A stretch of 45,225 nt of DNA from Clostridia bacterium (GCA_017632155.1 JAGBRZ010000152.1:1-45225), one strand, 5' to 3'; numbered from the stretch's first letter, positions 14,254-22,703 are shown. The notes: a model not told the origin generated them from the sequence alone. Program-made: numbers and translations.

Positions 14254-15255
14254 ATGAACGGAGAAGTATTACGTGGAGAAGTATATTGGTTGAAAGACCG
14301 CGATAGTTTTGGTTGTGAGGAACGGTTGAAGCGCCCTGTGTGTATTGTAAGTTCTGCACAGGGTAATATGACGTCCCCTTTGGTGATCGGCGCGAGTATG
14401 ACGTCGAAGACAAAATGGGGATCAATTAACGTACCCGTAAGGGCGACGGGAAGACAATCGTGGGTAATGTGTAATCAAGTGTACTGTCTTGATAAAAATA
14501 GATTGGATGGATACATTGGCGTGTTGTCAGATCGAGAGATGGCTGAGGTAGACAGAGGTCTGCGTATTGCTATGGATTTGATGGGACATAAGGACGAAGA
14601 CGAAATAGCGGAGTTGGAGGAAGAAATTCTGTCGTTAAAGGGTGAGATTACCCGACTGAAAGAACAGTTATCCTCGAAGGATGCCGAGAGTCAGATTAAA
14701 TGCGAGGCGTATAAGAAGCTGTACGAGAAAGCCCTCGATGAGTTCGTATCATATAAGTTCGCGCAGGATGTAGATATCTTAGCGAGAGAAAAGACCGTAG
14801 AGGTAGTCGAGGAGGAGTCGCTTCCCTCCCCTGCCACAGAGCCAGAACCCGAACCCGAGTTGGTGGATGTGAATACCTGCTCGTATGAGGAACTGCGGTC
14901 GATTGGTGTGGACGGATATCTTGCAGATAACATAATAAAGAACCGTCCGTATGATGATATCGAGGATGTGAAGTTTGTTCCCGGTATGAAAAGCATCGCG
15001 TATAACATATTGAAAAACAAGATTCGCGTTGACCCGTGGGAAAAGAAAGTTGAGCCGAAAGCCCCGTCGAAGCTGAACATAAATACTGCTACGATCGAGG
15101 ATTTTCAGAAGATTGGAATAGGGGTTCAGACAGCGCGTATGATATGTTCCTATAGGAAGAAGTTGGGTCTATTCACGAAAGTGGAAGATCTGTTGGTTGT
15201 TCCTCGTTTCGGAAAAATGTGTCTGCTGAAATACGGAGGTATGTTAGAGGTATAA
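14254..15255 (+). CDS. PemK/MazF-like domain fused to coiled coil and two HhH domains
   Basis: 333 residues from ATG 14254 behind AGAGGAAG. Residues 1-110 resemble the PemK/MazF fold: GEVYWLKD, RPVCIVSS, SPLVIGASMTS, WVMCNQV and a final LSDREMAEVDRGL helix. Residues 115-165 form a coiled coil. A linker rich in PEPEPE leads to two ComEA-like helix-hairpin-helix units. The first is at 204-256 (VDVNTCSYEELRSIG). The second is at 273-333 (LNINTATIEDFQKIG). MazF-like domains cut RNA, and HhH units bind DNA without sequence specificity. No antitoxin gene is visible nearby. Confidence 0.7.
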   Translation: MNGEVLRGEVYWLKDRDSFGCEERLKRPVCIVSSAQGNMTSPLVIGASMTSKTKWGSINVPVRATGRQSWVMCNQVYCLDKNRLDGYIGVLSDREMAEVDRGLRIAMDLMGHKDEDEIAELEEEILSLKGEITRLKEQLSSKDAESQIKCEAYKKLYEKALDEFVSYKFAQDVDILAREKTVEVVEEESLPSPATEPEPEPELVDVNTCSYEELRSIGVDGYLADNIIKNRPYDDIEDVKFVPGMKSIAYNILKNKIRVDPWEKKVEPKAPSKLNINTATIEDFQKIGIGVQTARMICSYRKKLGLFTKVEDLLVVPRFGKMCLLKYGGMLEV

Positions 15256-15257
15256 AT

Positions 15258-15743
15258 ATGAGGAAATGGTATAAGTGTATCCCACCCAAGTATTGTCACG
15301 AGAAGTTGGGTATGTATCACGGTGAGTGGCTTCCCCAGATGGATAAATATTGGGAGTCTGACGATGGCTACGACGTTATGAGTCGTAAGATTCGCACCGA
15401 TTGGGGTGTGGTTGAACACGTCACAGTTCACCGTATGGGTAGCTTCGGGGATATCCCGTGGGCTGTGAAACAGGAAATCAAGAACGAGTTGTTTGGTACG
15501 ACGTGTACCGCCATAGAGGTATTCCCTTCCGAGAAACATTTGGTTGATGTCTGCGATGTATATCATCTGTGGATATTACCCGAAGATTTCCGTTTACCGT
15601 TCGGTATCCATCCAAATCGTGATCCAAAGGGTGTTCCTGTGCATAGAGGCTACGATTTCAACTTGGATGCAGTGCAGGCGTGGACTGATAGCCCAGAGCG
15701 GAAAGCGTTATTGAACCGTGATGGAAATAGAGAGATTACATAA
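15258..15743 (+). CDS. Conserved phage hypothetical protein (DUF7694-like)
   Basis: 161 residues from ATG 15258 with GAGG seven bases upstream. Typical segments are WGVVEHVTVHRMG, DIPWAVKQEIKNELFG, AIEVFPSEKHLVDV and YHLWILPEDFRLPFGI. I know these from a common phage family of unknown function; the DUF number is from memory and tentative. The last 23 bases overlap the next gene. Confidence 0.65.
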   Translation: MRKWYKCIPPKYCHEKLGMYHGEWLPQMDKYWESDDGYDVMSRKIRTDWGVVEHVTVHRMGSFGDIPWAVKQEIKNELFGTTCTAIEVFPSEKHLVDVCDVYHLWILPEDFRLPFGIHPNRDPKGVPVHRGYDFNLDAVQAWTDSPERKALLNRDGNREIT

Positions 15744-16046
15744 TATGCTCCTCGATGCGGGGATAAACCACGCGTGGATAGATAGAGGAGAACGCTGGCG
15801 CGACCACGAGTCTGATTTGCGGTGGGGATTCAAGTTATTGTCTACCGTGAAGATGGCGAACGGTTAGTGAGTGCGATTGAGGGCTTTGGTTCTCACGGGT
15901 TCGGTCTCAATGGTGAACAGGGCGACTTGATCGAGATTATGGGTTTGCTCACTCCCGAAGAAGAAAAAGAGGAATCTGTGCGCGGTTGGTTGACCGCCGA
16001 AGAAGTTTTCAGAAGAATCAAGGAGGCGTTATGTGGGTCGAAGTAA
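15721..16046 (+). pseudogene. Conserved phage protein split by a single-base frameshift
   Basis: The frame from ATG 15721 (MEIERLHNMLLDAG) ends at 15867. The rest of the protein (QVIVYREDGERLVSAIEGFG, EIMGLLTPEEE, WLTAEEVFRRI) lies in the -1 frame from 15822 to 16046. I know both halves as one protein of about 110 residues, widespread in Clostridia phages. The break falls at the G run 15824-15827, where one more G would restore the frame. It is a true indel, a sequencing error or, less likely, a programmed slip. The family has no known function. Confidence 0.65.
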
Positions 16047-16213
16047 TTCAGTGGGTGTTGATTAACATATGCTGGATAAGTATTGTAGCGAATAGCTTGT
16101 GTATTATTTTGTTATGTCGCGCCCGTATGGGTCTACTCAAAGAATGGGAGAAGTTGCGAGAGCTGACTTCGGAGTTGGAGGAATTGACCCAAGGGTTGAC
16201 AAAAACAGAATAA
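16031..16213 (+). CDS. Small membrane protein with coiled-coil tail
   Basis: 60 residues from ATG 16031 behind AAGGAGG. One transmembrane helix (about 8-30, WVLINICWISIVANSLCIIL) is followed by a basic turn and a coiled coil (LLKEWEKLRELTSELEELT). It is the last gene of this operon, and its 3' end carries the -35 box of the late promoter. The function is unknown; the topology resembles holin-accessory or i-spanin-like proteins, without proof. Confidence 0.6.
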   Translation: MWVEVIQWVLINICWISIVANSLCIILLCRARMGLLKEWEKLRELTSELEELTQGLTKTE

Positions 16214-16224
16214 AGGTGTATAAT
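16196..16224 (+). promoter_or_regulatory. Consensus promoter for the structural operon
   Basis: TTGACA at 16196-16201 and TATAAT at 16219-16224 with a 17-base spacer: a perfect consensus. It is the only strong promoter directly before the large terminase. Transcription would start near 16231, giving a leader of about 58 bases. Confidence 0.88.
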
Positions 16225-16254
16225 ATTACCAGAAAAATTTAACAGAGCGCCAAC

Positions 16255-16288
16255 AGAGCGCCTTCCAGAAGGAGGGCGCTCTATTTTT
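16255..16288 (+). terminator. Attenuator-like hairpin covering the terL ribosome site
   Basis: A 12-bp stem (16255-16266 with 16271-16282, one G-U pair) has a 4-base loop and is followed by ATTTTT, so it looks like an intrinsic terminator. Its 3' arm contains AGGAGG, the only ribosome site before ATG 16289. An 11-base segment, AACAGAGCGCC, is tandemly duplicated at 16241-16262. Control by antitermination or RNA unfolding is implied. Confidence 0.7.
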
Positions 16289-17908
16289 ATGCACAAAATA
16301 CCTATTGTGGAGAGGATAAGACGGCTACCGAAGCAAACCGAGGAGTCGTTGCAGGACGCGTTCGGGCTGTTGCTCGGCGTGGAAGACCGCAGATCGGTCG
16401 ATCATTATGTCCGATGGATTCGATCTGAGGCACAGAAAATACGGTCGGCAGCGATGTACGAGCTGATTAAGCAGACGTATATGTATGCGGGACAGTACGA
16501 TTTTGACTGTTTTATGATTGCTATGGAGTGGAATCGTGAGCCGAAAGCTCGATTTTGGCTCCCTCGCCGTAAGGTTTTGGAGGGTAAACACGGTATTGCC
16601 ACAAAGATTCAGAATTTTATGGATGATCCCGATGCGTTGTTTCTCGGGTTCTCACAGCCTCCCGGTACGGGAAAGACCACGATAATTAAGTTCCTGTTGG
16701 CTTATATCATCGGACAGGAGCCGAAATCGGCGAATATGTATATATCGTACTCGGATGGTATGACGAAGATGCTCCTCGATTCCGTGAAATCGATGCTCAC
16801 AGACAGACAGGAGTATTGTTTCCACGAGATATTTCCGAATCTTGGAGAGCCGAATACGAGTGCTGAGTATAAGACGATAAGTTATCGTCGTGCGGGTGAC
16901 TTCCCTACCCTCGGTTTGGTATCGATGTCGGGTTCCGTAACGGGTCGTACTCGTGCGAATAGATTTCTTGTGACCGACGACTTGGTTAAGAACAAGGAAG
17001 AAGCGCGGTCGCCCGAGCGATTGGAGAAGCTGTTTTCAGATTACACGGCCACGCTGACTACCCGTATGATCGGCGACCACGTAAAACAGGTGATGTTGGG
17101 AACTCGGTGGAGTGCGTATGATCCGTTGGGTCGTATGGAAGATGCTCACGGTGACGACCCGAGATATACGTTCATAGCGATTCCTGTATGGGACGAGAAC
17201 GAGGAGTCGAACTTCGAATACGAGCATCCCGACCGTTACACGACGGAGAAGATTCGGGATATTAAGAACACGATCGACAGTGCGGATTTCGAGTGTTTGT
17301 TCATGCAACACGGAATCGAGAAGGAAGGTTTGGCGTTCCCTGCCGATAGTCTGAGGTATTACAACGGTGTTCTCCCCGATGGTGAGCCAGATAATATCGC
17401 GTTTGCGAACGACGTCGCATGGGGTGGTGGTGACTCGCTGAGTTTTCCTGTGGCATACGTGTACGGTGAGGATGTGTATATCCACGATTGGATTTTTGAT
17501 AAGCGAGATAAGAGTGTCACGAAGCCTCGCGTGGTAGCGAAGATCCTCGCGAACAAGATAAAGATGGGTCAGACTGAGGCGAATAATGGTGGTGAGGAGT
17601 ATTCAGATGATGTGTATCGTATTCTCCGACAGGAGTATGGGTACAGCATAAATATGAGTCACAAGAGAGCGCCCACGAATATGGCGAAGCTGACTCGTAT
17701 CGAGCAGCACGCGCCCACGATTCGGAATTTTTATTTCCGAGATAGTAACTGTCGGGACGATGATTATCGTAAGGCTATGAATGAGCTGACGGGATTCAGC
17801 TTCACGTCGAAGAATCTCCACGATGATGCTGCGGATAGTCTGGCGATGTTGGCGGGATATTTGTTTGGCGGTCAGAAGATTGTGACAGTAGCGAAGCGTC
17901 CGTTCTAA
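16289..17908 (+). CDS. terL: Terminase large subunit
   Basis: 539 residues. The ATPase domain has Walker A QPPGTGKTT (123-131) and Walker B FLVTDD (226-231). The RNase H-like nuclease domain has NDVAWGGGD (374-382), E430 and a final HDDAADSLAML. It pumps DNA into the prohead and cuts the concatemer. The length is typical. The structural operon starts here behind a perfect promoter and a hairpin that hides the ribosome site. A circular map with no cos-like terminal repeat suggests headful packaging. Confidence 0.95.
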   Translation: MHKIPIVERIRRLPKQTEESLQDAFGLLLGVEDRRSVDHYVRWIRSEAQKIRSAAMYELIKQTYMYAGQYDFDCFMIAMEWNREPKARFWLPRRKVLEGKHGIATKIQNFMDDPDALFLGFSQPPGTGKTTIIKFLLAYIIGQEPKSANMYISYSDGMTKMLLDSVKSMLTDRQEYCFHEIFPNLGEPNTSAEYKTISYRRAGDFPTLGLVSMSGSVTGRTRANRFLVTDDLVKNKEEARSPERLEKLFSDYTATLTTRMIGDHVKQVMLGTRWSAYDPLGRMEDAHGDDPRYTFIAIPVWDENEESNFEYEHPDRYTTEKIRDIKNTIDSADFECLFMQHGIEKEGLAFPADSLRYYNGVLPDGEPDNIAFANDVAWGGGDSLSFPVAYVYGEDVYIHDWIFDKRDKSVTKPRVVAKILANKIKMGQTEANNGGEEYSDDVYRILRQEYGYSINMSHKRAPTNMAKLTRIEQHAPTIRNFYFRDSNCRDDDYRKAMNELTGFSFTSKNLHDDAADSLAMLAGYLFGGQKIVTVAKRPF

Positions 17909-17963
17909 TACAATATGTTGTGGTTGTGTTAGTGTCCAAATACCACATATAGTAAGCGCCATC

Positions 17964-17992
17964 TTGTTTCCCATATTACTATTTGCTATAAT
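17964..17992 (+). promoter_or_regulatory. Extended -10 promoter before the portal gene
   Basis: TTGTTT at 17964-17969, a 17-base spacer and TATAAT at 17987-17992 preceded by TGC. It lies in the 109-base gap between terL and portal and may boost head-gene expression independently of the terL attenuator. Confidence 0.6.
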
Positions 17993-18017
17993 TAGGGTAG
18001 ATAGGTAGGTGATATGA

Positions 18018-19454
18018 GTGAATTATGGTCGTAAAAAGATTTACACGGACGCGAGTGTAATCACCATCGAAAACGTCGTTGACGAGGTGGCAAAGGCATA
18101 CGCTACGCATTGCGTAAATCAGAACGATATATCGCTCTTGTGGGACTACTACCGTGGAAAGACGAAGATTCGAAACAAAGAGAAGGAAGTTCGCGCGGAG
18201 ATCAACCACAAGATCAACGAAAATCGAGCATTCGAGATAGTCGGATTTCACAAGGGCTACGTGTTCGGAGAGCCGATTCAGTACGTTCGTCGGGAGAATG
18301 CCACATCCAAACTGAGTGATGAGGCGATAGCAACCGATATTAACGCATTGAACGGATATATGGCTGACGCGAATAAAGCCTCGTGTGATAATTCGATCGC
18401 GGAATGGCTCTACATAGCGGGCGTAGGTTATCGTCTTGCCCTGCCGAACAAGCTGTGGACGGCAGATGGCGAGGAGCCTCCATTTGAGATTTATTCGCTC
18501 GATCCGCGCAGGACGTTTGTTGTATATAGCAACGACATCCGAGAGACGCCTGTTATGGGTGTATGTTGTGTGGAAAAGGAATATGGTGAAAAGGTATTCA
18601 GTGTATATACTGAAAATTCGTATTTCGAGTTCGAGGAACACGGTGAAGCGCGCGAAGTAAAACACGCGCTCGGTATGATTCCTATCATCGAGTACCCTGC
18701 CAACAACGCGCGTCTCGGAGTGTTCGAGATCGTTATGACGATGTTGGATGCGCTCGATGAGTTGCAGAGTAACCGAATGGACGACATCGTTCAGTTCGTG
18801 AACAGCTTCCTTGCGATCCTCGGAGGTCAGCTCGACGAGGAAACGTATAAGAAGTTGGAAGAATGGAAGACGCTCTGCTTGCCCGAGGGAACGGATGCGA
18901 AGTACCTCTCCCCTACTATGAGCCAGGGCGACATTCAGACGTTAAAGAGCGATTTCTATCAGTCCATTCTCACAATCTGCGGTGTTCCGAATCGCAACGG
19001 TGGTTCGAGTACTTCGGATACAGGATCGGCCGTCATTTTGCGTGATGGTTGGGAATCGGCTGAGGCGAGAGCCAAGGATACAGAGGAGATCTTCAAGTGT
19101 TCCGAAAAGTTGTTTTTGAAATTGGCTTTGCGGATTCTGAAAGATACGGTCGGTACGAAGTTGCGTGCGACCGATGTTGTGACGCATTTCACAAGACGAA
19201 ACTACGATAACATTGCAAGCAAAGCCCAAGTGCTGATTGCGATGCTGAATAACCCCAATATTCACCCCGAGTTGGCATTCACGTACAGCGGAATGTTCAT
19301 TGACCCCGAAAGCGCATACTTGCAGAGTATGGCTTGGAAAGAAGAACAGGCACAGAAAGCGAGAGAGATGCTGAATGAGGTACAAGATAACGACGAGGAG
19401 ACCCCCGACGAAAACGGAGGAGCCGAAGAAGAACAAGAGGAGGACGAAGTATGA
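18018..19454 (+). CDS. Portal protein, SPP1 gp6-like
   Basis: 478 residues from GTG 18018 behind a GGTAGGTG site. Characteristic segments are LLWDYYRGKTKI, GFHKGYVFGEPIQY and MIPIIEYPANN, then a long helical region (LDALDELQSNRMDDIVQFVN) and an acidic C-terminus rich in E/D. It forms the dodecameric ring through which DNA enters the head and to which the head-tail joining proteins attach. The family match to the SPP1-type portal is clear by eye. Its last codon overlaps the next start in ATGA. Confidence 0.92.
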   Translation: MNYGRKKIYTDASVITIENVVDEVAKAYATHCVNQNDISLLWDYYRGKTKIRNKEKEVRAEINHKINENRAFEIVGFHKGYVFGEPIQYVRRENATSKLSDEAIATDINALNGYMADANKASCDNSIAEWLYIAGVGYRLALPNKLWTADGEEPPFEIYSLDPRRTFVVYSNDIRETPVMGVCCVEKEYGEKVFSVYTENSYFEFEEHGEAREVKHALGMIPIIEYPANNARLGVFEIVMTMLDALDELQSNRMDDIVQFVNSFLAILGGQLDEETYKKLEEWKTLCLPEGTDAKYLSPTMSQGDIQTLKSDFYQSILTICGVPNRNGGSSTSDTGSAVILRDGWESAEARAKDTEEIFKCSEKLFLKLALRILKDTVGTKLRATDVVTHFTRRNYDNIASKAQVLIAMLNNPNIHPELAFTYSGMFIDPESAYLQSMAWKEEQAQKAREMLNEVQDNDEETPDENGGAEEEQEEDEV

Positions 19455-19609
19455 TCCCTGTCTTGGAACAAATCAGATGTCCTCAATGCAACAGAAGGTT
19501 GATGGACTTAAAGGGTCAATCGGAGATCAGATGTCCCAAGTGTAAGGCTTTGGTTTTCGTTGATACCGATGCACGAAAAGTTTATATCAAACAAGAGCGT
19601 CAAAAATAG
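19451..19609 (+). CDS. Com-like zinc-finger protein
   Basis: 52 residues, coupled to portal by a four-base ATGA overlap. Two C-x2-C knuckles (IRCPQCNRRL and IRCPKCKAL, with an F-V end) match the small Com-type zinc finger first known from phage Mu, where it regulates translation of the methylase mom. No mom gene is seen here. It often sits beside portal genes in Firmicutes phages, with unknown use. Confidence 0.7.
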   Translation: MIPVLEQIRCPQCNRRLMDLKGQSEIRCPKCKALVFVDTDARKVYIKQERQK

Positions 19610-19649
19610 AACGCCAACAATCGAGGAAAACTCGGTAGTTGGCGTTTTT
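19610..19649 (+). terminator. Intrinsic terminator after the portal cistrons
   Basis: AACGCCAAC (19610-19618) pairs with GTTGGCGTT (19638-19646), and an inner CGAG/CTCG stem extends it. The T-run lies at 19645-19649. The scaffold gene starts 113 bases later, so partial readthrough or an unseen promoter is needed. Confidence 0.8.
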
Positions 19650-19761
19650 ATATTTACTGCGGAGATGCAGGTAAAAAGCCCAAACAAAGTTCGGAGATGA
19701 ACTATAAAAGCCCACAAATAAAGCGAGAGAACGCTTCAAAAAACCCAAAGGAGAATTTTTT

Positions 19762-20316
19762 ATGAAAATCACCATCGAAAACTACGAGAACCTTACCACC
19801 GAAGAAAAGCTCGCCGCGTGGGAAGCATACGACCCCGAGAAGAACGGCTTTGTGAGCAAGGCTACGTTCGACAAAAAGGCGTCGGAAGCATCTGAACTCG
19901 GAAAGCAGTTGCGTGCGAAGCAGACCGACGAGGAAGCCAAGGCAACCAAAGAAGCAGAAGAACGCGCCGCCCTCGAAGCTCGTGTAAAAGAGTTGGAAAC
20001 CGAGAGAGCCGTAAACGGCTACGAAAAGGCGTATCTCGCTATGGGCTATGATGAGAAAACTGCTAAGTCCAGCGCAGAGGCGATGGCACGAGGTGATATG
20101 GATACCGTGTTTGCGAATCAGAAAACACACATTGAGAACCGGGAGAAAGCTCTGAAAGCCGAACTGCTGAAAGAAACCCCTGCCCCTGCGGGTGGAAATC
20201 AGCCCACAGGAATGAAGAAAGAGGATTTCAAGAAAATGTCTCTTGCAGAGAAGCAGAAGTTCGCCACAGAGAATCCCGAAATTTACGCAAGTTTTTATAA
20301 CAAACAGGAGGAATAA
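19762..20316 (+). CDS. Scaffold protein
   Basis: 184 residues from ATG 19762 behind AAAGGAGA. It is highly helical and charged, with a coiled coil at about 45-95 (EEAKATKEAEERAALEARVK). A Pro/Gly-rich linker (APAPAGGNQPTG in part) leads to a short basic C-terminal segment typical of capsid-binding tails. Its position directly before the capsid gene and its composition fit the DUF4355-type scaffold. No maturation protease gene is seen. Confidence 0.82.
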   Translation: MKITIENYENLTTEEKLAAWEAYDPEKNGFVSKATFDKKASEASELGKQLRAKQTDEEAKATKEAEERAALEARVKELETERAVNGYEKAYLAMGYDEKTAKSSAEAMARGDMDTVFANQKTHIENREKALKAELLKETPAPAGGNQPTGMKKEDFKKMSLAEKQKFATENPEIYASFYNKQEE

Positions 20317-20319
20317 CTT

Positions 20320-21105
20320 ATGGCAAATGCACCTTATCAAAATTTCGTCCTCGCAAATGAAATCGAGGATCAATACAACAGCCACCTCGATCTGATGCGT
20401 TTCTGCACGATCGATAACAGCCTTGTTGGTGAAGCAGGTATGACTAAGAAGATTCACGTTTACAAGGCAACCAACGCTACCGAAAAGCTCGCTATGGGCG
20501 CAGGTAACACAAAGAGCATCGAAGTTTCCTATACTCCCGAGGAGTACACGATTCTGATGGCTCAGAACCGTTTCCAATACTACGATGAAGAAGCTATGAC
20601 TGATCCTATGGTTGTTACCACAGGTGTTCGTCATATGGCTACCGATATGTTCAACACTGTCAACGCAGATATCTTCGCAGAGTTCAACAAGGCAACCCTT
20701 GCTCACACTGCTTCTGCTCCCGATTTCGGTTGCTTCGCTGATGCCGCAGCTCTGTTGAATGTAGAGAATCTGGAAGGTATCGAACTGTTCGCGTTCGTAA
20801 ACCCCGCAGATATGGCTAAGATCCGCAAGGCTCTGAAGGAAGATCTGAAGTACGTTGAGGCGTTCGCACGTCAAGGCTACGTTGGTACTGTTGCAGGTTG
20901 GAACCTCTACACCAAGAAGGATGCTGTTGAAAACACCATCGTTGGTGGTACTCGTGAGGCTGTTACCTTGTTCAACAAGCCCGGCGTAAACGTAGAGCAA
21001 GAGCGCGACGGCAACATCCGTCAAAACTCCATCTACGGTCGTAAGTACTACCTGGCTGCTCTCACCGATGCAACCAAGGCAGTAAAGATTACTATCGGCG
21101 CCTAA
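20320..21105 (+). CDS. Major capsid protein
   Basis: 261 residues, short for an HK97-fold capsid protein but usual for this Firmicutes phage lineage. Translation starts at ATG 20320 behind AGGAGG. Segments such as VTTGVRHMATDMFNTVNADIF (split here at the helix) and VAGWNLYTKKD resemble the spine helix and A-domain of the fold. Codon use is more biased than in neighbouring genes, with many GCT/GGT/GTT codons, as expected for a highly expressed protein. It lies between scaffold and head-tail connector genes. Confidence 0.88.
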   Translation: MANAPYQNFVLANEIEDQYNSHLDLMRFCTIDNSLVGEAGMTKKIHVYKATNATEKLAMGAGNTKSIEVSYTPEEYTILMAQNRFQYYDEEAMTDPMVVTTGVRHMATDMFNTVNADIFAEFNKATLAHTASAPDFGCFADAAALLNVENLEGIELFAFVNPADMAKIRKALKEDLKYVEAFARQGYVGTVAGWNLYTKKDAVENTIVGGTREAVTLFNKPGVNVEQERDGNIRQNSIYGRKYYLAALTDATKAVKITIGA

Positions 21106-21128
21106 TTTCTGACAGGAGGTAAGCACCA

Positions 21129-21452
21129 ATGACAAGTCAAGAGAAAAAGGTACGGTTGGCGGTGCTGATCTCACCCGACACAGCATCGGATGAACTGTTA
21201 GATGCTCTTTTGTCTCAATCCGAGGGGATTGTGCTGAATAAGCGCTATCCCTTCGGTATCCCCGAAGGTTCTACCGTACCCACACAATACGAACACGTAC
21301 AGCTACAGATTGCAGTCGAATTGTTCGCCAAGATGGGCGCGGAAGGACAGACGGGACATAATGAGAACGGTGTCAACAGGACATACGAGGCGGCTGATGT
21401 TAGTCCTTCGCTTCTTTGGAGAATCGTACCTGTGTGTGGGAGTGTGATGTAA
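21129..21452 (+). CDS. Head-tail connector (adaptor) protein
   Basis: 107 residues from ATG 21129 behind AGGAGG. The pattern LNKRYPFG, then QIAVELFAKMGAEGQTGHNE and SLLWRIVP is typical of gp6/gp15-type head-completion adaptors that bind under the portal. Gene order (capsid, adaptor, stopper, gp10-like, tail terminator) supports the role. Confidence 0.8.
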   Translation: MTSQEKKVRLAVLISPDTASDELLDALLSQSEGIVLNKRYPFGIPEGSTVPTQYEHVQLQIAVELFAKMGAEGQTGHNENGVNRTYEAADVSPSLLWRIVPVCGSVM

Positions 21453-21811
21453 TGCGCGGTTTGAACAGAAACAAGCGACTCATTCATTATGCCCTACTCT
21501 TGGGTGACGAAACGATTTTGGACGAATACGGAAACGAGACTGGCGAAACTGCCCCGATTTACGGGGATGCTGTGGCTTTGAGATGTAATGTATCGTCGGC
21601 ATCTGGTGAAGATGCTGTGCAAGCGTTCGGTAGCTTCACGAACTACACGAGAGTTATATATGTAGCAGACAACAACTGCCCTATTAGTGCCAAAAGCGTG
21701 GTGTGGTTCGGTGTAGAGCCGACAGAGCCGTACAATTACATAGTAACTCGCAAAGCCGATAGCAAAAATGGAATCCTGTATGCTCTAACGGAAGTGACGG
21801 TGAGAACGTGA
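21452..21811 (+). CDS. Head closure (stopper) protein
   Basis: 119 residues from ATG 21452, sharing one base with the upstream stop. It is a small beta-barrel-like protein with ALRCNVSSASGEDAVQAFG and VVWFGVEPTEPYNYIVTRKA. These are recognisable from SPP1 gp16-type stoppers that seal the portal and offer a surface for the tail. Position is the main evidence. Confidence 0.72.
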   Translation: MRGLNRNKRLIHYALLLGDETILDEYGNETGETAPIYGDAVALRCNVSSASGEDAVQAFGSFTNYTRVIYVADNNCPISAKSVVWFGVEPTEPYNYIVTRKADSKNGILYALTEVTVRT

Positions 21812-22302
21812 AAATCGTTATCAATCCGTTTGATGTGGAGTCCATAAAGGATGCCATAAAGCAGTTGAAACAGTATCGTAAGGATTTCGATGCCAAAGAA
21901 AAGGAGTTCGTTAGGCGACTCGCCGAGATCGGTGTATCTGTTGCATCGACGGGATTTGCGATGGCTGATTATGACGGCGTAAACGACGTCGTTGTTTCGA
22001 TGCACCACAGTGGAACTCGGGCGACAATAATCGCAAAGGGCGAAGCTGTTGGATTCATCGAGTTTGGTACAGGTGTTAAGTTCCCCGAATGGGATAATTC
22101 GGGAATGGAATATACACCCCCGAAACACGGAACGTATGGTAAGGGACACGGTGCCAGACCTCACGGATGGTATTTCAAACCCAACGGAAGTGAGGGCGCC
22201 GCGCAACACACCTATGGTAATATCCCTGCGGAAGCGATGCGAACCGCGAGGGATGTCGTGATTGAGCGCGTAGTACAGATAGCGCGGGAGGTATGGCGAT
22301 GA
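21808..22302 (+). CDS. HK97 gp10-like neck/tail-joining protein
   Basis: 164 residues from GTG 21808, overlapping the previous gene by four bases. The conserved part is FIEFGTGVKFPEW, then GTYGKGHGARPHGWYF and AMRTARDVVIERVVQIA, as in HK97-gp10-type proteins at the head-tail joint. The fold has an N-terminal helix and a central beta sheet. Confidence 0.8.
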   Translation: MKIVINPFDVESIKDAIKQLKQYRKDFDAKEKEFVRRLAEIGVSVASTGFAMADYDGVNDVVVSMHHSGTRATIIAKGEAVGFIEFGTGVKFPEWDNSGMEYTPPKHGTYGKGHGARPHGWYFKPNGSEGAAQHTYGNIPAEAMRTARDVVIERVVQIAREVWR

Positions 22303-22703
22303 TTGATTATCAAAACGAAATATTTACATCCGTTGCTACCAAGGTACGCGCTGAACACGCAGGAACTACTGTGACGGGAGAATATACTCGAAGTCCATCG
22401 CAGTTCCCTACTGTGACTCTTGACGAGATTGAGAACGTCACAGTTGGTTCGTTGGTGGATTCTTCCAACGAAGAAAAGTACTGTGGTGTAACCTATCGGT
22501 TACAGGTTTTTTCAAACAAAACCGCAGGAAAGAAAGCCGAAGCGCGAGATATTTTCGCAACGGCTGACATTGTAATGTTAGGTTTGGGGTTCCGACGCAT
22601 TACTTACTCTACAACCCCCGAAATTTACGATTCTACAATCTACTCCATTACGGCTACGTATGAAGCGATAGTCGATGCGAATGGAGTTCTATATTCACGA
22701 TAA
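22299..22703 (+). CDS. Tail terminator/completion protein
   Basis: 134 residues. ATG 22299 is chosen because GGGAGG at 22286-22291 is too close to the ATG at 22293. VTLDEIENVTVGSLVDSSNEE and YRLQVFSNKTAGKKAEARDI fit the small ring protein that caps the tail tube at the head end. It precedes the tube protein as expected. Confidence 0.75.
   Translation: MIDYQNEIFTSVATKVRAEHAGTTVTGEYTRSPSQFPTVTLDEIENVTVGSLVDSSNEEKYCGVTYRLQVFSNKTAGKKAEARDIFATADIVMLGLGFRRITYSTTPEIYDSTIYSITATYEAIVDANGVLYSR

Noticed and set aside
14254..15255. Classical toxin-antitoxin pair
   Set aside because: No small antitoxin gene flanks the PemK/MazF-like fusion. The upstream protein resembles a recombinase DNA-binding domain.
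19702..21186. 494-codon leftward frame opposite scaffold and capsid
   Set aside because: It is a shadow of the biased codon use of the capsid gene on the other strand. It has no ribosome site and no recognisable protein.
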